From: JADJNW01 sp964526645
GTDB taxonomy: Bacteria; Bacteroidota; Bacteroidia; Chitinophagales; Saprospiraceae
NCBI GenBank assembly: GCA_964526645.1
Contig: CAZGJN010000001.1
Coordinates: 180,995-244,994 of the forward strand
Direction: 5' to 3'
DNA: 64,000 nucleotides
Of the stretch, positions 19,072-28,567 are shown piece by piece. The stretch's first letter is position 1; every line of letters begins with the position of its first letter. The translations under genes were made by a program, and so were the position numbers. Below the pieces are notes generated by a model. It did not search any database. It saw only the letters and a program-made list of their open reading frames with translations, and was not told where the DNA came from.

Positions 19072-19704
19072 TTAAAGTTGCTTCAGGTACTGAATAGCAG
19101 TACGAACCTGCGCCTCGGCAAATAGCTCAACGATATTGTCATTCATGAGCAGGGAAGCATCCTCAAAATTGTCAAAAAATAAATGTTCAATCAAAATAGC
19201 AGGCATATTGGTATTCATCAATACATAAAAACGCGCTTCCTTGTCATAATCACCGTCGGCAGTATCGGGGCGGTAGCTGATTTCATTACCAAGCAATGAC
19301 TTAACATGCTCCCAATGCAAATTGGCAACTTCATCCGACTTGGTTTTGCCCGGAGAGGTGTACACCTCAAAACCGCGAGCCGTACCGCCGCCAGCATTGG
19401 AATGATTGGAAATGTACAAGCCTTGCTTGAAGTTTTTATGATACCAATTGGCATATTCTACCCTGGAAGCAAGGGAGTTATCTAAGTATTCATGGCTCAC
19501 AAGCAAATGAGGAATATCCAGGTTTTTCAACTTGGCAGCGACGCGATTGGTCAGGGTGCGATTCCAAACGCCTTCATAAAACCAGCGCCCATTGTGGAAA
19601 GTCCCCTTGGTATGTTCAAATTGCTTGCTGGGGGCGGTTACATATTTGCCGCTTTTATCCAAACCGCCGTGACCTGCATCGAGAAAAACGCAATACTCTT
19701 TCAT
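19072..19704 (-). CDS. N-acetylmuramoyl-L-alanine amidase (Amidase_3), no signal peptide
   Basis: A 210-residue zinc amidase that cleaves the bond between MurNAc and the peptide stem. The zinc-site segment FLDAGHGG has His 12; SNHSNAGGG supplies a later zinc His; the catalytic Glu is in ILIEHLFF near the C-terminus. The protein begins MKEYCVFLDAGHGG with no signal peptide, lipobox or membrane segment, unlike cell-division AmiC-type enzymes. It may act in the cytoplasm, leave by lysis, or be a domesticated endolysin. It ends 23 bp upstream of the polX ATG on the same strand, suggesting co-transcription. Confidence 0.85.
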   Translation of the reverse strand: MKEYCVFLDAGHGGLDKSGKYVTAPSKQFEHTKGTFHNGRWFYEGVWNRTLTNRVAAKLKNLDIPHLLVSHEYLDNSLASRVEYANWYHKNFKQGLYISNHSNAGGGTARGFEVYTSPGKTKSDEVANLHWEHVKSLLGNEISYRPDTADGDYDKEARFYVLMNTNMPAILIEHLFFDNFEDASLLMNDNIVELFAEAQVRTAIQYLKQL

Positions 19705-19894
19705 TACTTTGTTTTTTATAATTTTTCAAATCTAACGCCAAAATAAGGAACTTGAAGCTGAAATTTGAAAAAAATAAAGAGAGCCTGCCAAAGCCGTGGC
19801 TCTCCTTTTCAAAAAGTTGACACCATTGTAGATCAAAATACCGCTCTTTGACTACTCTTTCAAGAAAAAGTTTAACAAAGTGAGTGCATACAAA

Positions 19895-19922
19895 TTGCTT
19901 TAGGAAAGCGTTCTTATTTTTG
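19895..19922 (+). promoter_or_regulatory. Bacteroidota-type promoter of the FKBP gene
   Basis: TTG at 19895-19897, 17 bp, then TATTTTTG at 19915-19922, matching the -33/-7 consensus. The ATG at 19936 follows only 13 bp after the -7 element, so the leader would be very short. Confidence 0.5.
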
Positions 19923-19935
19923 CAAAAAAGCACTT

Positions 19936-20388
19936 ATGAAAAAACCAATGTTATTCTTGTTCGTATTGGGACTCACGGTGATTGCCTGCAAAGAAGATCG
20001 GGATCAATCCGAAATTGATCGGGAAAAAATTGAAAAATATGTGCTGGATAATAGCCTGAGTACCACTGTACACCCTTCAGGTATGCACTATCTCATCACC
20101 ACCGAAGGAACCGGCAGTAATCCATCTTCAACCGCCACGGTGAAAGTAAAATACAAAGGCTATTTTCTGGATGGCGCAGTTTTTGATCAGACTACAGGCA
20201 GCACTACGGTTGAATTTCCCTTAACTAACCTGATAGAAGGCTGGAAAATCGCTATTCCACTCCTCAAAAAAGGGGGGAAAGGTACTTTTATCATGCCTTC
20301 TGCACTGGGCTATGGCAACAATCCACCGTCGGGTATTCCAGCCAATGAAGTGTTGATTTTTGATATCGAACTGGTTGATTTCAAATAA
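19936..20388 (+). CDS. FKBP-type peptidyl-prolyl cis-trans isomerase, lipoprotein
   Basis: A 150-residue periplasmic folding catalyst. Residues 1-18 are a lipoprotein signal ending in TVIAC, with the lipidated Cys at 18. The FKBP domain (~55-150) contains VKVKYKGYFLDGAVFDQT, IEGWKIAIPLLKKGGKGTF, the SALGYGNN loop and a terminal VLIFDIELVDF strand, all standard for the family. The stop overlaps the next start by one base (TAATG), so translation of the two genes is probably coupled. The next gene encodes an exported protein of unknown function. Confidence 0.9.
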   Translation: MKKPMLFLFVLGLTVIACKEDRDQSEIDREKIEKYVLDNSLSTTVHPSGMHYLITTEGTGSNPSSTATVKVKYKGYFLDGAVFDQTTGSTTVEFPLTNLIEGWKIAIPLLKKGGKGTFIMPSALGYGNNPPSGIPANEVLIFDIELVDFK

Positions 20389-21086
20389 TGAGTCATTTTT
20401 TTCTTTTGGCTTTGATTTTTTTATTGCTTCCCCTGCGGGCATTGCCACAAAAAGCGATTGCTCTGATGGATTATTTGCCAAATATCGCAGGAGATTCGAT
20501 TTGGATGGAGGAAATGCCGCCGCAAACGCACTCATTTTCGGATTTCTTGATTGTTTATAAAACAGCTTTTTTCCGAAATCAGGCGTTCCAAAAGCGTTCT
20601 GTTGGAAAGAACAGCTTTCGGTATGAGCAAATGGAAGAAGACGGGTTAAAAGTGTATTTATTTCATTTTGACAACGGGCAGGAATACCTTTTGGAAAAAG
20701 GACTCACGCTACTGCCAGCTGCGCTGACACCCAATCAAGCTTTTCAGGAAGAAGTGCCGTATACGATTCTTGAGCAAAATGCCAAAATTGGGAGTGGCAT
20801 AATTCGCTATTCAATTGTAGCAGAGGGGCTTACTACCGCTGAAACGCCCCTGCGCAATTTTGTAGACTGCCTGACCCTATCTGTCAAAATGACATTTCAG
20901 CACCAATCGGGCGTAAGCTTTTCGCAAGACACAAAGGAGTGGTACGCCAAAGGCGTGGGGTTGGTAAAGTTTATTGAAAAAAGACAATTTCAGGAAAAAA
21001 AGGGCAAGACCCTACATGACCCTGTATTGGCAATGTATTTGAAAAAAGGAACTGCCCGCGGACGAACGATAGAAGGCAAAAACTAA
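20388..21086 (+). CDS. Exported protein of unknown function, translationally coupled to FKBP
   Basis: A 232-residue protein not assigned to a family. The first ~20 residues (MSHFFLLALIFLLLPLRALP) form a signal peptide. The mature part resembles periplasmic beta-rich proteins, with blocks such as YLPNIAGDSIWM, KVYLFHFDNGQEYLLEKGL and IIRYSIVAEGLTTAETPLRNFVDC. The WYAKGVGLVKFIE block is reminiscent of Bacteroidota proteins that measure a stored value against an expected pattern, but that is not evidence of function. The start overlaps the FKBP stop by one nucleotide; this coupling suggests they act in the same compartment. Confidence 0.7.
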   Translation: MSHFFLLALIFLLLPLRALPQKAIALMDYLPNIAGDSIWMEEMPPQTHSFSDFLIVYKTAFFRNQAFQKRSVGKNSFRYEQMEEDGLKVYLFHFDNGQEYLLEKGLTLLPAALTPNQAFQEEVPYTILEQNAKIGSGIIRYSIVAEGLTTAETPLRNFVDCLTLSVKMTFQHQSGVSFSQDTKEWYAKGVGLVKFIEKRQFQEKKGKTLHDPVLAMYLKKGTARGRTIEGKN

Positions 21087-21098
21087 GCAGTCCAGCTT

Positions 21099-21416
21099 TT
21101 ATGCCTGTGCCTTAGGTGTGCTAAAGTTCATGGGCGGAAAAGGGGGTTGTTCGGGTTCATCAATGACACCAAACTGAGCTTCATATCTTTTGATATTATC
21201 ATTCAAAGCCGTCATCAATCGCTGTGCGTGTTGGGGTGTTAGAATAATTCTCGATTTAACTTTTGCCTTAGGTAAATTAGGCATCAGCCGGACAAAGTCA
21301 ATCACAAATTCGGACGGCGAGTGCGAAATAATAGCCAGGTTTGAGTAGATGCCCTCCGCCACTTCTTCTGATAATTCTATATTTAATTGATTTTGATTTT
21401 TTTTGCTATCTTCCAT
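21099..21416 (-). CDS. DUF3467 family protein
   Basis: A 105-residue protein. The family core is LNIELSEEVAEGIYSNLAII, then HSPSEFVIDFVRLMPNLPKA and KVKSRIILTPQHAQRLMTAL, all conserved in DUF3467 proteins of Bacteroidota and other phyla. The function of this family is unknown to me. The ATG at 21416 is chosen because it follows the topA stop (21418) by a single base, whereas an upstream start would overlap topA by 50 bases. This tight junction implies co-transcription with topA. Confidence 0.8.
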   Translation of the reverse strand: MEDSKKNQNQLNIELSEEVAEGIYSNLAIISHSPSEFVIDFVRLMPNLPKAKVKSRIILTPQHAQRLMTALNDNIKRYEAQFGVIDEPEQPPFPPMNFSTPKAQA

Positions 21417-21417
21417 T

Positions 21418-24006
21418 TTATTTCTTTGTTTTTTTCCTTGCTGTTGTTGTTGTTTTAGCTTTGCCATTGCTGGAAGTCTTCTCTTTTTTCACTTTTTTGG
21501 CAAAAGCATCGGGTATTTGTGCCTCTACAATGGCTTTCACTTCCTCTAAAGTCATTTGAGCCGCCATCTCTGCATCTACCTTTTGACCATCTTTGCGCGG
21601 AATGCTAATCATGTTTTTGCCAAACCGGATGAAGGGGCCCCAGCGTCCATTTTCAATATCAAGCTTTTCAGTTTCCCACCGCTTTATATAACGATTAGAC
21701 TCCTTGGTAAGTTTAGCTTCGATCAATTCGTGCATCTGTTCGAGCGAAATGGTGTTCAAATCATATTTTTTGGGTACATTCACAAACAAATCCTGCCATT
21801 TCAAAAAAGGGCCGAATCGTCCTTTGCCCTTGGAAATTGGAAATCCTTTGTAAGTGCCGGCTGGCGCATCTTCGCGTTGTTTTTCTTCAATAAGCTCAAT
21901 GGCTCGCTCGAATGTGATATCCAAAGGGTCTTCACCGCGAGGGATGGAGATGTATTTGTCGCCAAATTTGACATAAGGTCCATAGCGCCCTATGCCGATA
22001 GATACTTCCTGGTGCTGGTATTTGCCAAGCGTGCGCGGCAGTTGAGTCAATTTAATCGCCTCTTCAAAAGTAATCGTTTCAATAGACTGCCCAGGCTGCA
22101 AATTGGCAAAGCGCGGTTTTTCATCATCCTTCAATTCCTCGGGCGTACCAATCTGAATAACAGGGCCCAACTTAGCCATGCGGGTCAGCACTGTGCGCCC
22201 TGTCAATGGATCTTTGCCTAATATGCGCTCCCGCGATGGGCGGTCGGCTTTTTCTAGAGTTTCTTCTACAACAGCATGAAAAGGCTGATAAAAAGAATGC
22301 AGCATGCTTGTCCATTGGTGCTTGCCATTGGAAATATCATCAAATTGCTTTTCAATCTCTGCCGTAAATTTATAATCCATAATCTCATCAAAATGCGTAT
22401 CGAGGAAATCACTCACGGTGATGCCCATATCTGTGGGTACCAGTTGGTTTTTAATCGCACCTGTTATTTCTGAAGCCTCTTTTTGCTGAATTTTACCATC
22501 TTTGAGGATCAATATTTTATACTTTCTTTCCGTTCCTTCTCTATTTTCCTTCAAGACATAACCTTTGCCCTGCTCCATGATTTTAGAAATGATGGGCGCA
22601 TAGGTAGATGGGCGACCGATACCCAATTCCTCGAGTCTTTTTACCAAACTCGCTTCTGTGTAGCGCGCTGGCGGGCGTGTGAATCGCTCTGTGGCGCTCA
22701 TCTCTCGCAAAGGCAGTAACTGCGACACTTTTAGCGGCGGCAATATTCCTTTTGCTTCTTCATCCTCTTCCTCATCTTTGGACTCTAAATAAACTTTCAA
22801 AAAGCCATCAAACTTTAGTACTTCCCCTTCGGCAAGGAGCTTTTCTTTTGGCATAGTAGAAATACCAATCGTCACAATCGTTTTCTCCAAAATCGCTTCT
22901 GCCATTTGAGAAGCAATAGTTCGCTTCCAGATGAGTTCGTAGAGGCGCTGCTCTTCCGAATTGGTGCTGATACTATGGTGATCAATGTAGGTTGGGCGAA
23001 TTGCCTCGTGTGCCTCCTGTGCGTTCGCCACTTTGTTTTTGTACTGGCGGGTTTGGACGTATTGCTTGCCGTACTGCTTTTCAATTTCTTGTGCAATCGC
23101 GTGAATAGCTGTATCACTCAAATTAGTAGAATCGGTACGCATATAAGTGATGTGCCCCGCCTCGTACAGGCGCTGTGCTACCGACATCGTGCGGTTGACA
23201 GAAAAACCCAACTTGCGGCTGGCTTCTTGCTGTAAAGTAGAGGTCGTGAAAGGGGCAGCGGGACGGCGCTTGAGGGGTTTTACTTCGATATTATCAATTT
23301 TAAAACTCGCGCCAATGCACTTGCTAAGGTATTCCTGGGCGCTTTTCTCTTGATCAAATCGCTCCGGCGATTCCGCTTTGAGGGGTACTATCTTGCCCTG
23401 TCCATTTTTTACATCAAAAGTCGCAGTAATTTTAAAAAAAGGCGTGATAGCAAATTTGTTAATTTCGCGTTCGCGCTCCACAACCAGCTTCAGCGCCACT
23501 GATTGAACCCTGCCGGCCGACAGATTGCGCTTTATTTTTTTCCACAATACCCCTGACAACTCGTAGCCGACCAACCGATCCAACACGCGGCGTGCCTGCT
23601 GGGCATTCACCAGATCAATATTCACTCTTCGGGGGTGCTGGATAGCATTTTGTATAGCAGGTTTTGTTATTTCCCTGAAAACGATCCGTTTAGTGCTGTA
23701 TTCATCCAAGCCCAATACCTGGCACAGATGCCAGGAAATGGCTTCTCCCTCTCGGTCTTCATCCGTTGCCAACCATACTTCATCTACTTTTTTTACCCAA
23801 TCTTTGAGTTCTTTTACGACCCTCTGTTTTTCAGGTGAAATGATGTATTTAGGCGCAAAATTATTGGCAACATCCACCGCAGCGTCATTCTTCTCCAGAT
23901 CGCGCACATGTCCGTAGCTGGATTTTACAGTAAAATCCTTTCCCAAAAATTTTTCGATTGTCTTGGCTTTTGCCGGCGATTCTACAATCAGCAAATGCTT
24001 AGGCAT
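21418..24006 (-). CDS. topA: DNA topoisomerase I
   Basis: An 862-residue type IA topoisomerase that relaxes negative supercoils. The N-terminal Toprim domain starts LLIVESPAKAKTIEKFLG and includes ATDEDREGEAISWHL. The strand-passage core follows, with the active-site tyrosine in GHITYMRTDSTNLS. The C-terminus lacks zinc fingers and has three glycine/aromatic repeats (GRYGPYVKFG, GRFGPFLKW, GRWGPFIRFG) plus a Lys-rich tail, an arrangement usual in Bacteroidota. The DUF3467 gene starts one base after the stop. Confidence 0.95.
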   Translation of the reverse strand: MPKHLLIVESPAKAKTIEKFLGKDFTVKSSYGHVRDLEKNDAAVDVANNFAPKYIISPEKQRVVKELKDWVKKVDEVWLATDEDREGEAISWHLCQVLGLDEYSTKRIVFREITKPAIQNAIQHPRRVNIDLVNAQQARRVLDRLVGYELSGVLWKKIKRNLSAGRVQSVALKLVVEREREINKFAITPFFKITATFDVKNGQGKIVPLKAESPERFDQEKSAQEYLSKCIGASFKIDNIEVKPLKRRPAAPFTTSTLQQEASRKLGFSVNRTMSVAQRLYEAGHITYMRTDSTNLSDTAIHAIAQEIEKQYGKQYVQTRQYKNKVANAQEAHEAIRPTYIDHHSISTNSEEQRLYELIWKRTIASQMAEAILEKTIVTIGISTMPKEKLLAEGEVLKFDGFLKVYLESKDEEEDEEAKGILPPLKVSQLLPLREMSATERFTRPPARYTEASLVKRLEELGIGRPSTYAPIISKIMEQGKGYVLKENREGTERKYKILILKDGKIQQKEASEITGAIKNQLVPTDMGITVSDFLDTHFDEIMDYKFTAEIEKQFDDISNGKHQWTSMLHSFYQPFHAVVEETLEKADRPSRERILGKDPLTGRTVLTRMAKLGPVIQIGTPEELKDDEKPRFANLQPGQSIETITFEEAIKLTQLPRTLGKYQHQEVSIGIGRYGPYVKFGDKYISIPRGEDPLDITFERAIELIEEKQREDAPAGTYKGFPISKGKGRFGPFLKWQDLFVNVPKKYDLNTISLEQMHELIEAKLTKESNRYIKRWETEKLDIENGRWGPFIRFGKNMISIPRKDGQKVDAEMAAQMTLEEVKAIVEAQIPDAFAKKVKKEKTSSNGKAKTTTTARKKTKK

Positions 24007-24705
24007 ATTCAGGGTTTAAATTTTCTTAAAAATAGAAATTTGTAGGTTGAAAAAAAATAAAGCGTTTGTCACACAATACTCCAAAAATTCAATCACTTTT
24101 AATATAATTTGCACCATCAAAATGTTTCGCAAAAGAAGGGTTGTTTTTCCAAAAATGCAACTTTTCCGTACAAAAGGTAAAGTGTGGGAAGCAAAGATAA
24201 GGGCGAGAGGAAGGTTCAGTATGAACAAAATAGCTTGATTGTAAAAGGCTGGAAGGTCAGTTGCGATCTTGTTATCTTCCTGGGCAATTTTTGCAGCGCT
24301 TGCCTTTTTTATATTTTTTACAACATTTCTTTTTGTCCTTTTTGCTTTGTAGCATCGGCAATACAAAAGGCAAGTGCATTTGGTCAGGCGTTTCGGTCAG
24401 TTGAATTTTATGTGTCATCAAGAAGCGGCTTGTTTTATTCCGTGCACAAAATTAGGCGGAAATAGCGTTTTTTCAAAATTTATTTAGACTATTTCTAATT
24501 TGAAGGGCAAAATACGTCAACAGGCAGTGCATCGCCTTCTTCCAATCATAAGATTTTCAATTACTTCAAATTTTTATAGGTGCGTTTTCACACTTTGCAC
24601 TTATTGCAAAATGCTTCTTATACAAAAAGAATAGGAAGCAGATTCCATAGAAAATCCAAATCATTTCCTAACTTGGCTTACAGAGTAATCAAATCGGACT
24701 CCGGA
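24007..24705. other. ~700-bp AT-rich intergenic region, no gene recognised
   Basis: Lies between divergent topA and the BioD-like ATPase gene and so should hold both promoters. Two overlapping open frames (24016-24366 minus, 24184-24465 plus) have skewed, hydrophobic or Cys/Phe-rich composition and no domain, and are probably not genes. No tRNA or terminator was evident. The frame of the next gene is open upstream to 24580, but the protein family begins at 24706. Confidence 0.5.
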
Positions 24706-25833
24706 ATGAGAAATATCTATGTGGCTGCTACTGGTCAGCATGTGGGCAAAACCACTACCACGCTCGGCTTGGTAGTCAATTTGAGGGATATGGGCATCCA
24801 AACAGGTTATTGCAAGCCGGTAGGGCAGCAATCTGTTAATATTGATGGCTTTTCTGCTGATAAAGATGCCGTATTGCTATCAGATTTTTTGCATTTCAAC
24901 ATCAATCCGCGTTGGCATAGCCCGGTTGTTATTGGTCAGGGGGTTACCAAAAAATTTATAGAAGACGAGTCGCAGTTTAACTTCAAGGAAAATATCCTAA
25001 ACGCTTCTCGATACCTTGAATCCAGGTACGACGTGATGGTGTATGAAGGCACGGGACATCCCGGAGTGGGCACCGTGGTGGATTTGTCCAATGCGCAGGT
25101 GGCTAAAATGCTAAATTGTGGCGTGATTATGATTGTGGAAGGTGGCATTGGCAATACAATTGATCGGATGCGCATGAGCTTGGCTTTGTTCAGAGAAGAA
25201 AATGTACCTATTATTGGTGTCATTGTCAATAAGGTTTATCAAGAAAAAAAAGAGGAAATCGCGTATTATCTCGGCAAAAAGTTTGAGAAGATGGGGGTAC
25301 CCCTGTTAGGCGTAATCCCTTATGACAAAAGCCTTTCTTTTCCTATCATGGAAACGATCAACCAAGCCTTAGAAGGAAATGTGGTTTTGCATGAAAACAA
25401 GCTGAACAATCGCGTGGAGAGCATCATAGCTGGTTCGCTTATTGATGAAGATGAGTTTGGAAACGCCAATAACGTCCTACTGGTAGTAAATGACCGTATT
25501 TTAGATGAAGCCATTGCCAAAGTGGAAGAAATCGTTGCAGCAAAAAAACTGAAAGAATCGCCGCTTTCAGGTATCATTGTCACCAGTGACGGGCGGCAAG
25601 ACCGCTGGCACGAGCGAGCCGCCCTCAACAAGCCTTACATCATAAAACACCAAATTCCCGTCATCAGTACTATATTGGATACTTATGGTTCTGTGGTGAA
25701 AATAAGTAGAATAGAAGTAAAAATCAATACTCGTACACCCTGGAAGATCAAGCGCGCGGTGGAGCTCATCAAAGAATATGTCAATATGGACTATATCACT
25801 CAATACCTTGATCTAAAAGTAGGTAGCGGATAG
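24706..25833 (+). CDS. BioD-like P-loop ATPase (N-terminal Pta-type domain)
   Basis: 375 residues from the ATG at 24706, preceded by a purine-rich GGACTCCGGA. The P-loop ATGQHVGKTTT lies at residues 8-18, directly after an N-terminal IYVAA strand as in dethiobiotin synthetase-like proteins. YDVMVYEGTGHPGVGTVVDLSN and CGVIMIVEGGIGNTIDRM match the BioD-like region found at the N-terminus of long phosphotransacetylases. Residues ~240-375 form a second domain resembling the DRTGG region. No phosphotransacetylase catalytic domain follows, so this is a stand-alone form with unknown substrate. The frame extends 42 codons upstream, but that part lacks family similarity. Confidence 0.75.
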   Translation: MRNIYVAATGQHVGKTTTTLGLVVNLRDMGIQTGYCKPVGQQSVNIDGFSADKDAVLLSDFLHFNINPRWHSPVVIGQGVTKKFIEDESQFNFKENILNASRYLESRYDVMVYEGTGHPGVGTVVDLSNAQVAKMLNCGVIMIVEGGIGNTIDRMRMSLALFREENVPIIGVIVNKVYQEKKEEIAYYLGKKFEKMGVPLLGVIPYDKSLSFPIMETINQALEGNVVLHENKLNNRVESIIAGSLIDEDEFGNANNVLLVVNDRILDEAIAKVEEIVAAKKLKESPLSGIIVTSDGRQDRWHERAALNKPYIIKHQIPVISTILDTYGSVVKISRIEVKINTRTPWKIKRAVELIKEYVNMDYITQYLDLKVGSG

Positions 25834-25874
25834 CAAGGAACGGCTCGACACAGCCGCCCCTGCTAAAAAAATAT

Positions 25875-26807
25875 TTACAACTGCATCGCATCGTACACAT
25901 CCATCACGGCTTTCACCGCCGTTGCCGATTCGTTCAGCAGTTGCATTTCTTCACTGTTGAGCTTTAGTTCGATAATTTGTTCGATTCCGTTTTTGCCCAA
26001 TTTCACGGGTGCCCCCACAAAAATGTTATTCAATCCATATTGCCCTTCCAATAATACACAGCAAGGGAAAATCCGGTGCTCATCTTTTACAATCGCTTCC
26101 ACCATTTGAGCAGCAGCAGCGCCAGGTGCGTACCAGGCTGAAGTGCCCATCAGCTTTACCAATTCGCCACCGCCTACTTTGGTGCGCTCTACGATGGCAT
26201 CCAATTTTTCACTATCAATCAATTCTGTAACCGGAATACCAGCCACTGTGGTATAGCGCGGTAGCGGCACCATCGTGTCGCCGTGTCCACCCATCAACAC
26301 TGCTTGAATTTCCTTTGGTGATACTTGTAGCGCTTCTGCTAAAAATGCCCGATAACGCGCTGTATCGAGGATACCTGCCATGCCAAAAACCTTTGATGCA
26401 CTCAAGCCTGCCTTTTTATAAGCCGCGTAGGTCATCACATCCAAAGGATTGGATACCACGATGATAATAGGATTGGCAGAGTATTTCATAATCGAATCCG
26501 TTACCGAATTCACAATCTTCGCATTGGTAGAAATAAGATCGTCGCGACTCATGCCTGGCTTACGCGGTACCCCTGCTGTGATCACTACGATGTCAGAATC
26601 TGCCGTATCTTTGTAATCATCCGTACCCCGTAGGAAGGTACTGTAATTGTCAATCGGTGCCTGCTGCCAGCTATCTAAGGCTTTGCCTTTTGCCAGATCG
26701 CCCATGATATCAAGCAGCACGATTTCTTTCACAATGTCTTTGTGTGCCAGCACATTGGCACAGGTAGCGCCCACATTTCCAGCGCCTATGACGGTTATTT
26801 TACTCAT
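25875..26807 (-). CDS. mdh: Malate dehydrogenase (NAD-dependent, LDH-like type)
   Basis: A 310-residue enzyme of the TCA cycle that interconverts malate and oxaloacetate. The Rossmann fingerprint is VIGAGNVGATCANVL at residues 5-19, with a D at the end of strand beta-2 (LLDIMGD). The mobile substrate loop is GVPRKPGMSRDDLI. The catalytic His lies in LMGGHGDTMVP. The order and length fit the bacterial MDH group related to lactate dehydrogenase. The Arg in the VPRKPG loop favours malate over lactate. It faces the BioD-like gene tail-to-tail with a 41-bp gap. Confidence 0.95.
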   Translation of the reverse strand: MSKITVIGAGNVGATCANVLAHKDIVKEIVLLDIMGDLAKGKALDSWQQAPIDNYSTFLRGTDDYKDTADSDIVVITAGVPRKPGMSRDDLISTNAKIVNSVTDSIMKYSANPIIIVVSNPLDVMTYAAYKKAGLSASKVFGMAGILDTARYRAFLAEALQVSPKEIQAVLMGGHGDTMVPLPRYTTVAGIPVTELIDSEKLDAIVERTKVGGGELVKLMGTSAWYAPGAAAAQMVEAIVKDEHRIFPCCVLLEGQYGLNNIFVGAPVKLGKNGIEQIIELKLNSEEMQLLNESATAVKAVMDVYDAMQL

Positions 26808-26992
26808 AATTTTTGTTTTATTACGACATTAGACTATAATTCCATGCCCAAAACACAACCTTTGCCTTACCTTTCGCGTATTATCAGCAATAACGACACA
26901 TCGAACCGAAAAACGGTGCAATGATAGAGATTTTTTGCCAGCTTTGTCTTATCAAAGGCAAAGAATTAGTAAACTGTAAATAAGCAATTTCA

Positions 26993-27000
26993 TATTTTTG
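26993..27000 (+). promoter_or_regulatory. Putative -7 element (TATTTTTG) of the protease pair
   Basis: TATTTTTG fits TAnnTTTG and lies 46 bp upstream of the ATG at 27047. No well-matched -33 element was seen. Confidence 0.4.
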
Positions 27001-27046
27001 CATTAATTCACTCTTATTTATTTTTTGAAGGAAAAATCTGGCTAAA

Positions 27047-28564
27047 ATGTTCAAAAAACGTATCACGCTCTTATTTTTTGCAATGCTTTTTCTGTCATTT
27101 TTATATGCACAGGAAACTGCCCGCCCTGTTTGCGGCATCGCCTCGGAAGATATTATCCAAATCCAGCAAAGGCTTTTGGAAAACAAAAAAACAATAGCGA
27201 CAAATGGGCTCATTCAACTGAGGGACGTGATCTATGTGCCGGTCAAATTCCATGTAGTGGCCAAAAACGATGGTACAGAGGCTGTTAACCTGCGGAATTT
27301 GCTGGAGCAGGTATGTAAGTTGAATAAAGACTTTGAGTCGGTAGGTATGCAATTTTATATAAAGGATGGCTTGAATTTTATCAACAACACCAATATTTTT
27401 GAGCGTCATACTTCTTTTGAGAACCAAATGCAGACTTTCAGGGATTCCAAGGCGATCAATGTTTGGATTGTAGAAAATGCCAATACTGGTCAGCAACTCG
27501 AAGGAAGCGTTACGTTGGGGTATTACAAACCAAGCCGAGATTGGTTGGTCATCAGGAAATCCGAAACCAGCGGCGTATCCTTTGTCTTATCGCATGAGAT
27601 GGGGCATTTTTTTGACCTACTGCACACCTTTAATGGCTGGGATTTCGAAAACTGGCAACTGAACGTGCATGGCAATCCGGCACCTGCTTCTTCGCCACAA
27701 GGCGTACCCACAGAGCGCCAGGATGGTTTTAATTGTGATGAAGCAGGCGATTATTTGTGTGATACGCGCCCGGATTACAACCTGGGCTTTGGATGGAGTG
27801 GCTGCAATTATACCGGCGGCGCACAAGATCCTACAGGTACAGTGATTGACCCGGATGAACGCAATTTTATGGGGTATTTTCTGAATTGCTCTCCCTACAC
27901 ATTTTCCGAAGAACAAAAAAGCTTGATTCTCACTGATTATAATAAATCTTACAGAAATTATATTCGCTCTACCTTCGTTCCTGCAGCTACTCAAATCACT
28001 ACTACGCCACAATTGCTCGCACCGGCCAGTGGAACGACTATCGCCGGGGATGTGACTTTTGAATGGGAAGAAGTGCCCGGCGCCACGATGTACCTGCTGG
28101 AAATTGACCGGCTTTCTTCTTTTTCTATCAAACCTATCATGATGCTAGTGGAAGGTACTTCGCAAGTAGTGGAGGTGCTGGAGCCCAACAAAACATACCA
28201 TTGGCGTGTACGCCCTATCAATGAATATTACACTTGCAGTGCACCATCTGCTTCCAAAAGTTTTAAAACAAGTTCTACAACAGCTTTATCTAACTTGGAC
28301 TTTGTCAGCAACTGGTCAGTTAATCCAAATCCTGCAAGCCAGGATGCTGCCTTAACTTTGGCTTTTAATACAAATGAAAGTTTTGAAGCAAATTTGACCT
28401 TGTGGAGTGTGGCGGGTCAGATAGTAAAACAATATGGCAAGCAGCGTTTTGTGCCAGGGCAAAATGTACTCGCGCTCCCTACAGATGCGCTCAGCGCAGG
28501 GATGTACGTGCTAATGCTACAAACCGAGCAAGGAAAATTAGTTGAAAAAATAATCATTCAATAA
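27047..28564 (+). CDS. Secreted M43-like (pappalysin-type) metalloprotease with type IX secretion tail
   Basis: 505 residues. A signal peptide occupies ~1-21 (LLFFAMLFLSFLYAQ). The zinc motif HEMGHFFDLLH, HExxHxxxxxH, is at 183-193. It is followed by the Cys-containing loop GDYLCDTRPDY and a Met-turn-like NFMGYF, an arrangement seen in M43 metzincins. Residues ~315-405 form a fibronectin-III-like domain (VTFEWEEVPGATMYLLEI). The last ~80 residues are a type A sorting domain (NPNPASQDA, AGQIVKQYG, LSAGMYVLML, a short KIIIQ end). The protein should be exported by the type IX system. It stands 3 bp upstream of a paralogue. Confidence 0.88.
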   Translation: MFKKRITLLFFAMLFLSFLYAQETARPVCGIASEDIIQIQQRLLENKKTIATNGLIQLRDVIYVPVKFHVVAKNDGTEAVNLRNLLEQVCKLNKDFESVGMQFYIKDGLNFINNTNIFERHTSFENQMQTFRDSKAINVWIVENANTGQQLEGSVTLGYYKPSRDWLVIRKSETSGVSFVLSHEMGHFFDLLHTFNGWDFENWQLNVHGNPAPASSPQGVPTERQDGFNCDEAGDYLCDTRPDYNLGFGWSGCNYTGGAQDPTGTVIDPDERNFMGYFLNCSPYTFSEEQKSLILTDYNKSYRNYIRSTFVPAATQITTTPQLLAPASGTTIAGDVTFEWEEVPGATMYLLEIDRLSSFSIKPIMMLVEGTSQVVEVLEPNKTYHWRVRPINEYYTCSAPSASKSFKTSSTTALSNLDFVSNWSVNPNPASQDAALTLAFNTNESFEANLTLWSVAGQIVKQYGKQRFVPGQNVLALPTDALSAGMYVLMLQTEQGKLVEKIIIQ

Positions 28565-28567
28565 CTT

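Noticed and set aside
24016..24465. Two overlapping open frames in the topA upstream region
   Set aside because: Composition is that of AT-rich noncoding DNA, and no family or paired gene context was seen.
25834..25874. Weak hairpin GGCT...AGCC between the BioD-like gene and mdh as a terminator
   Set aside because: Only a 4-bp stem with no run of T on the expected side; too weak to call.
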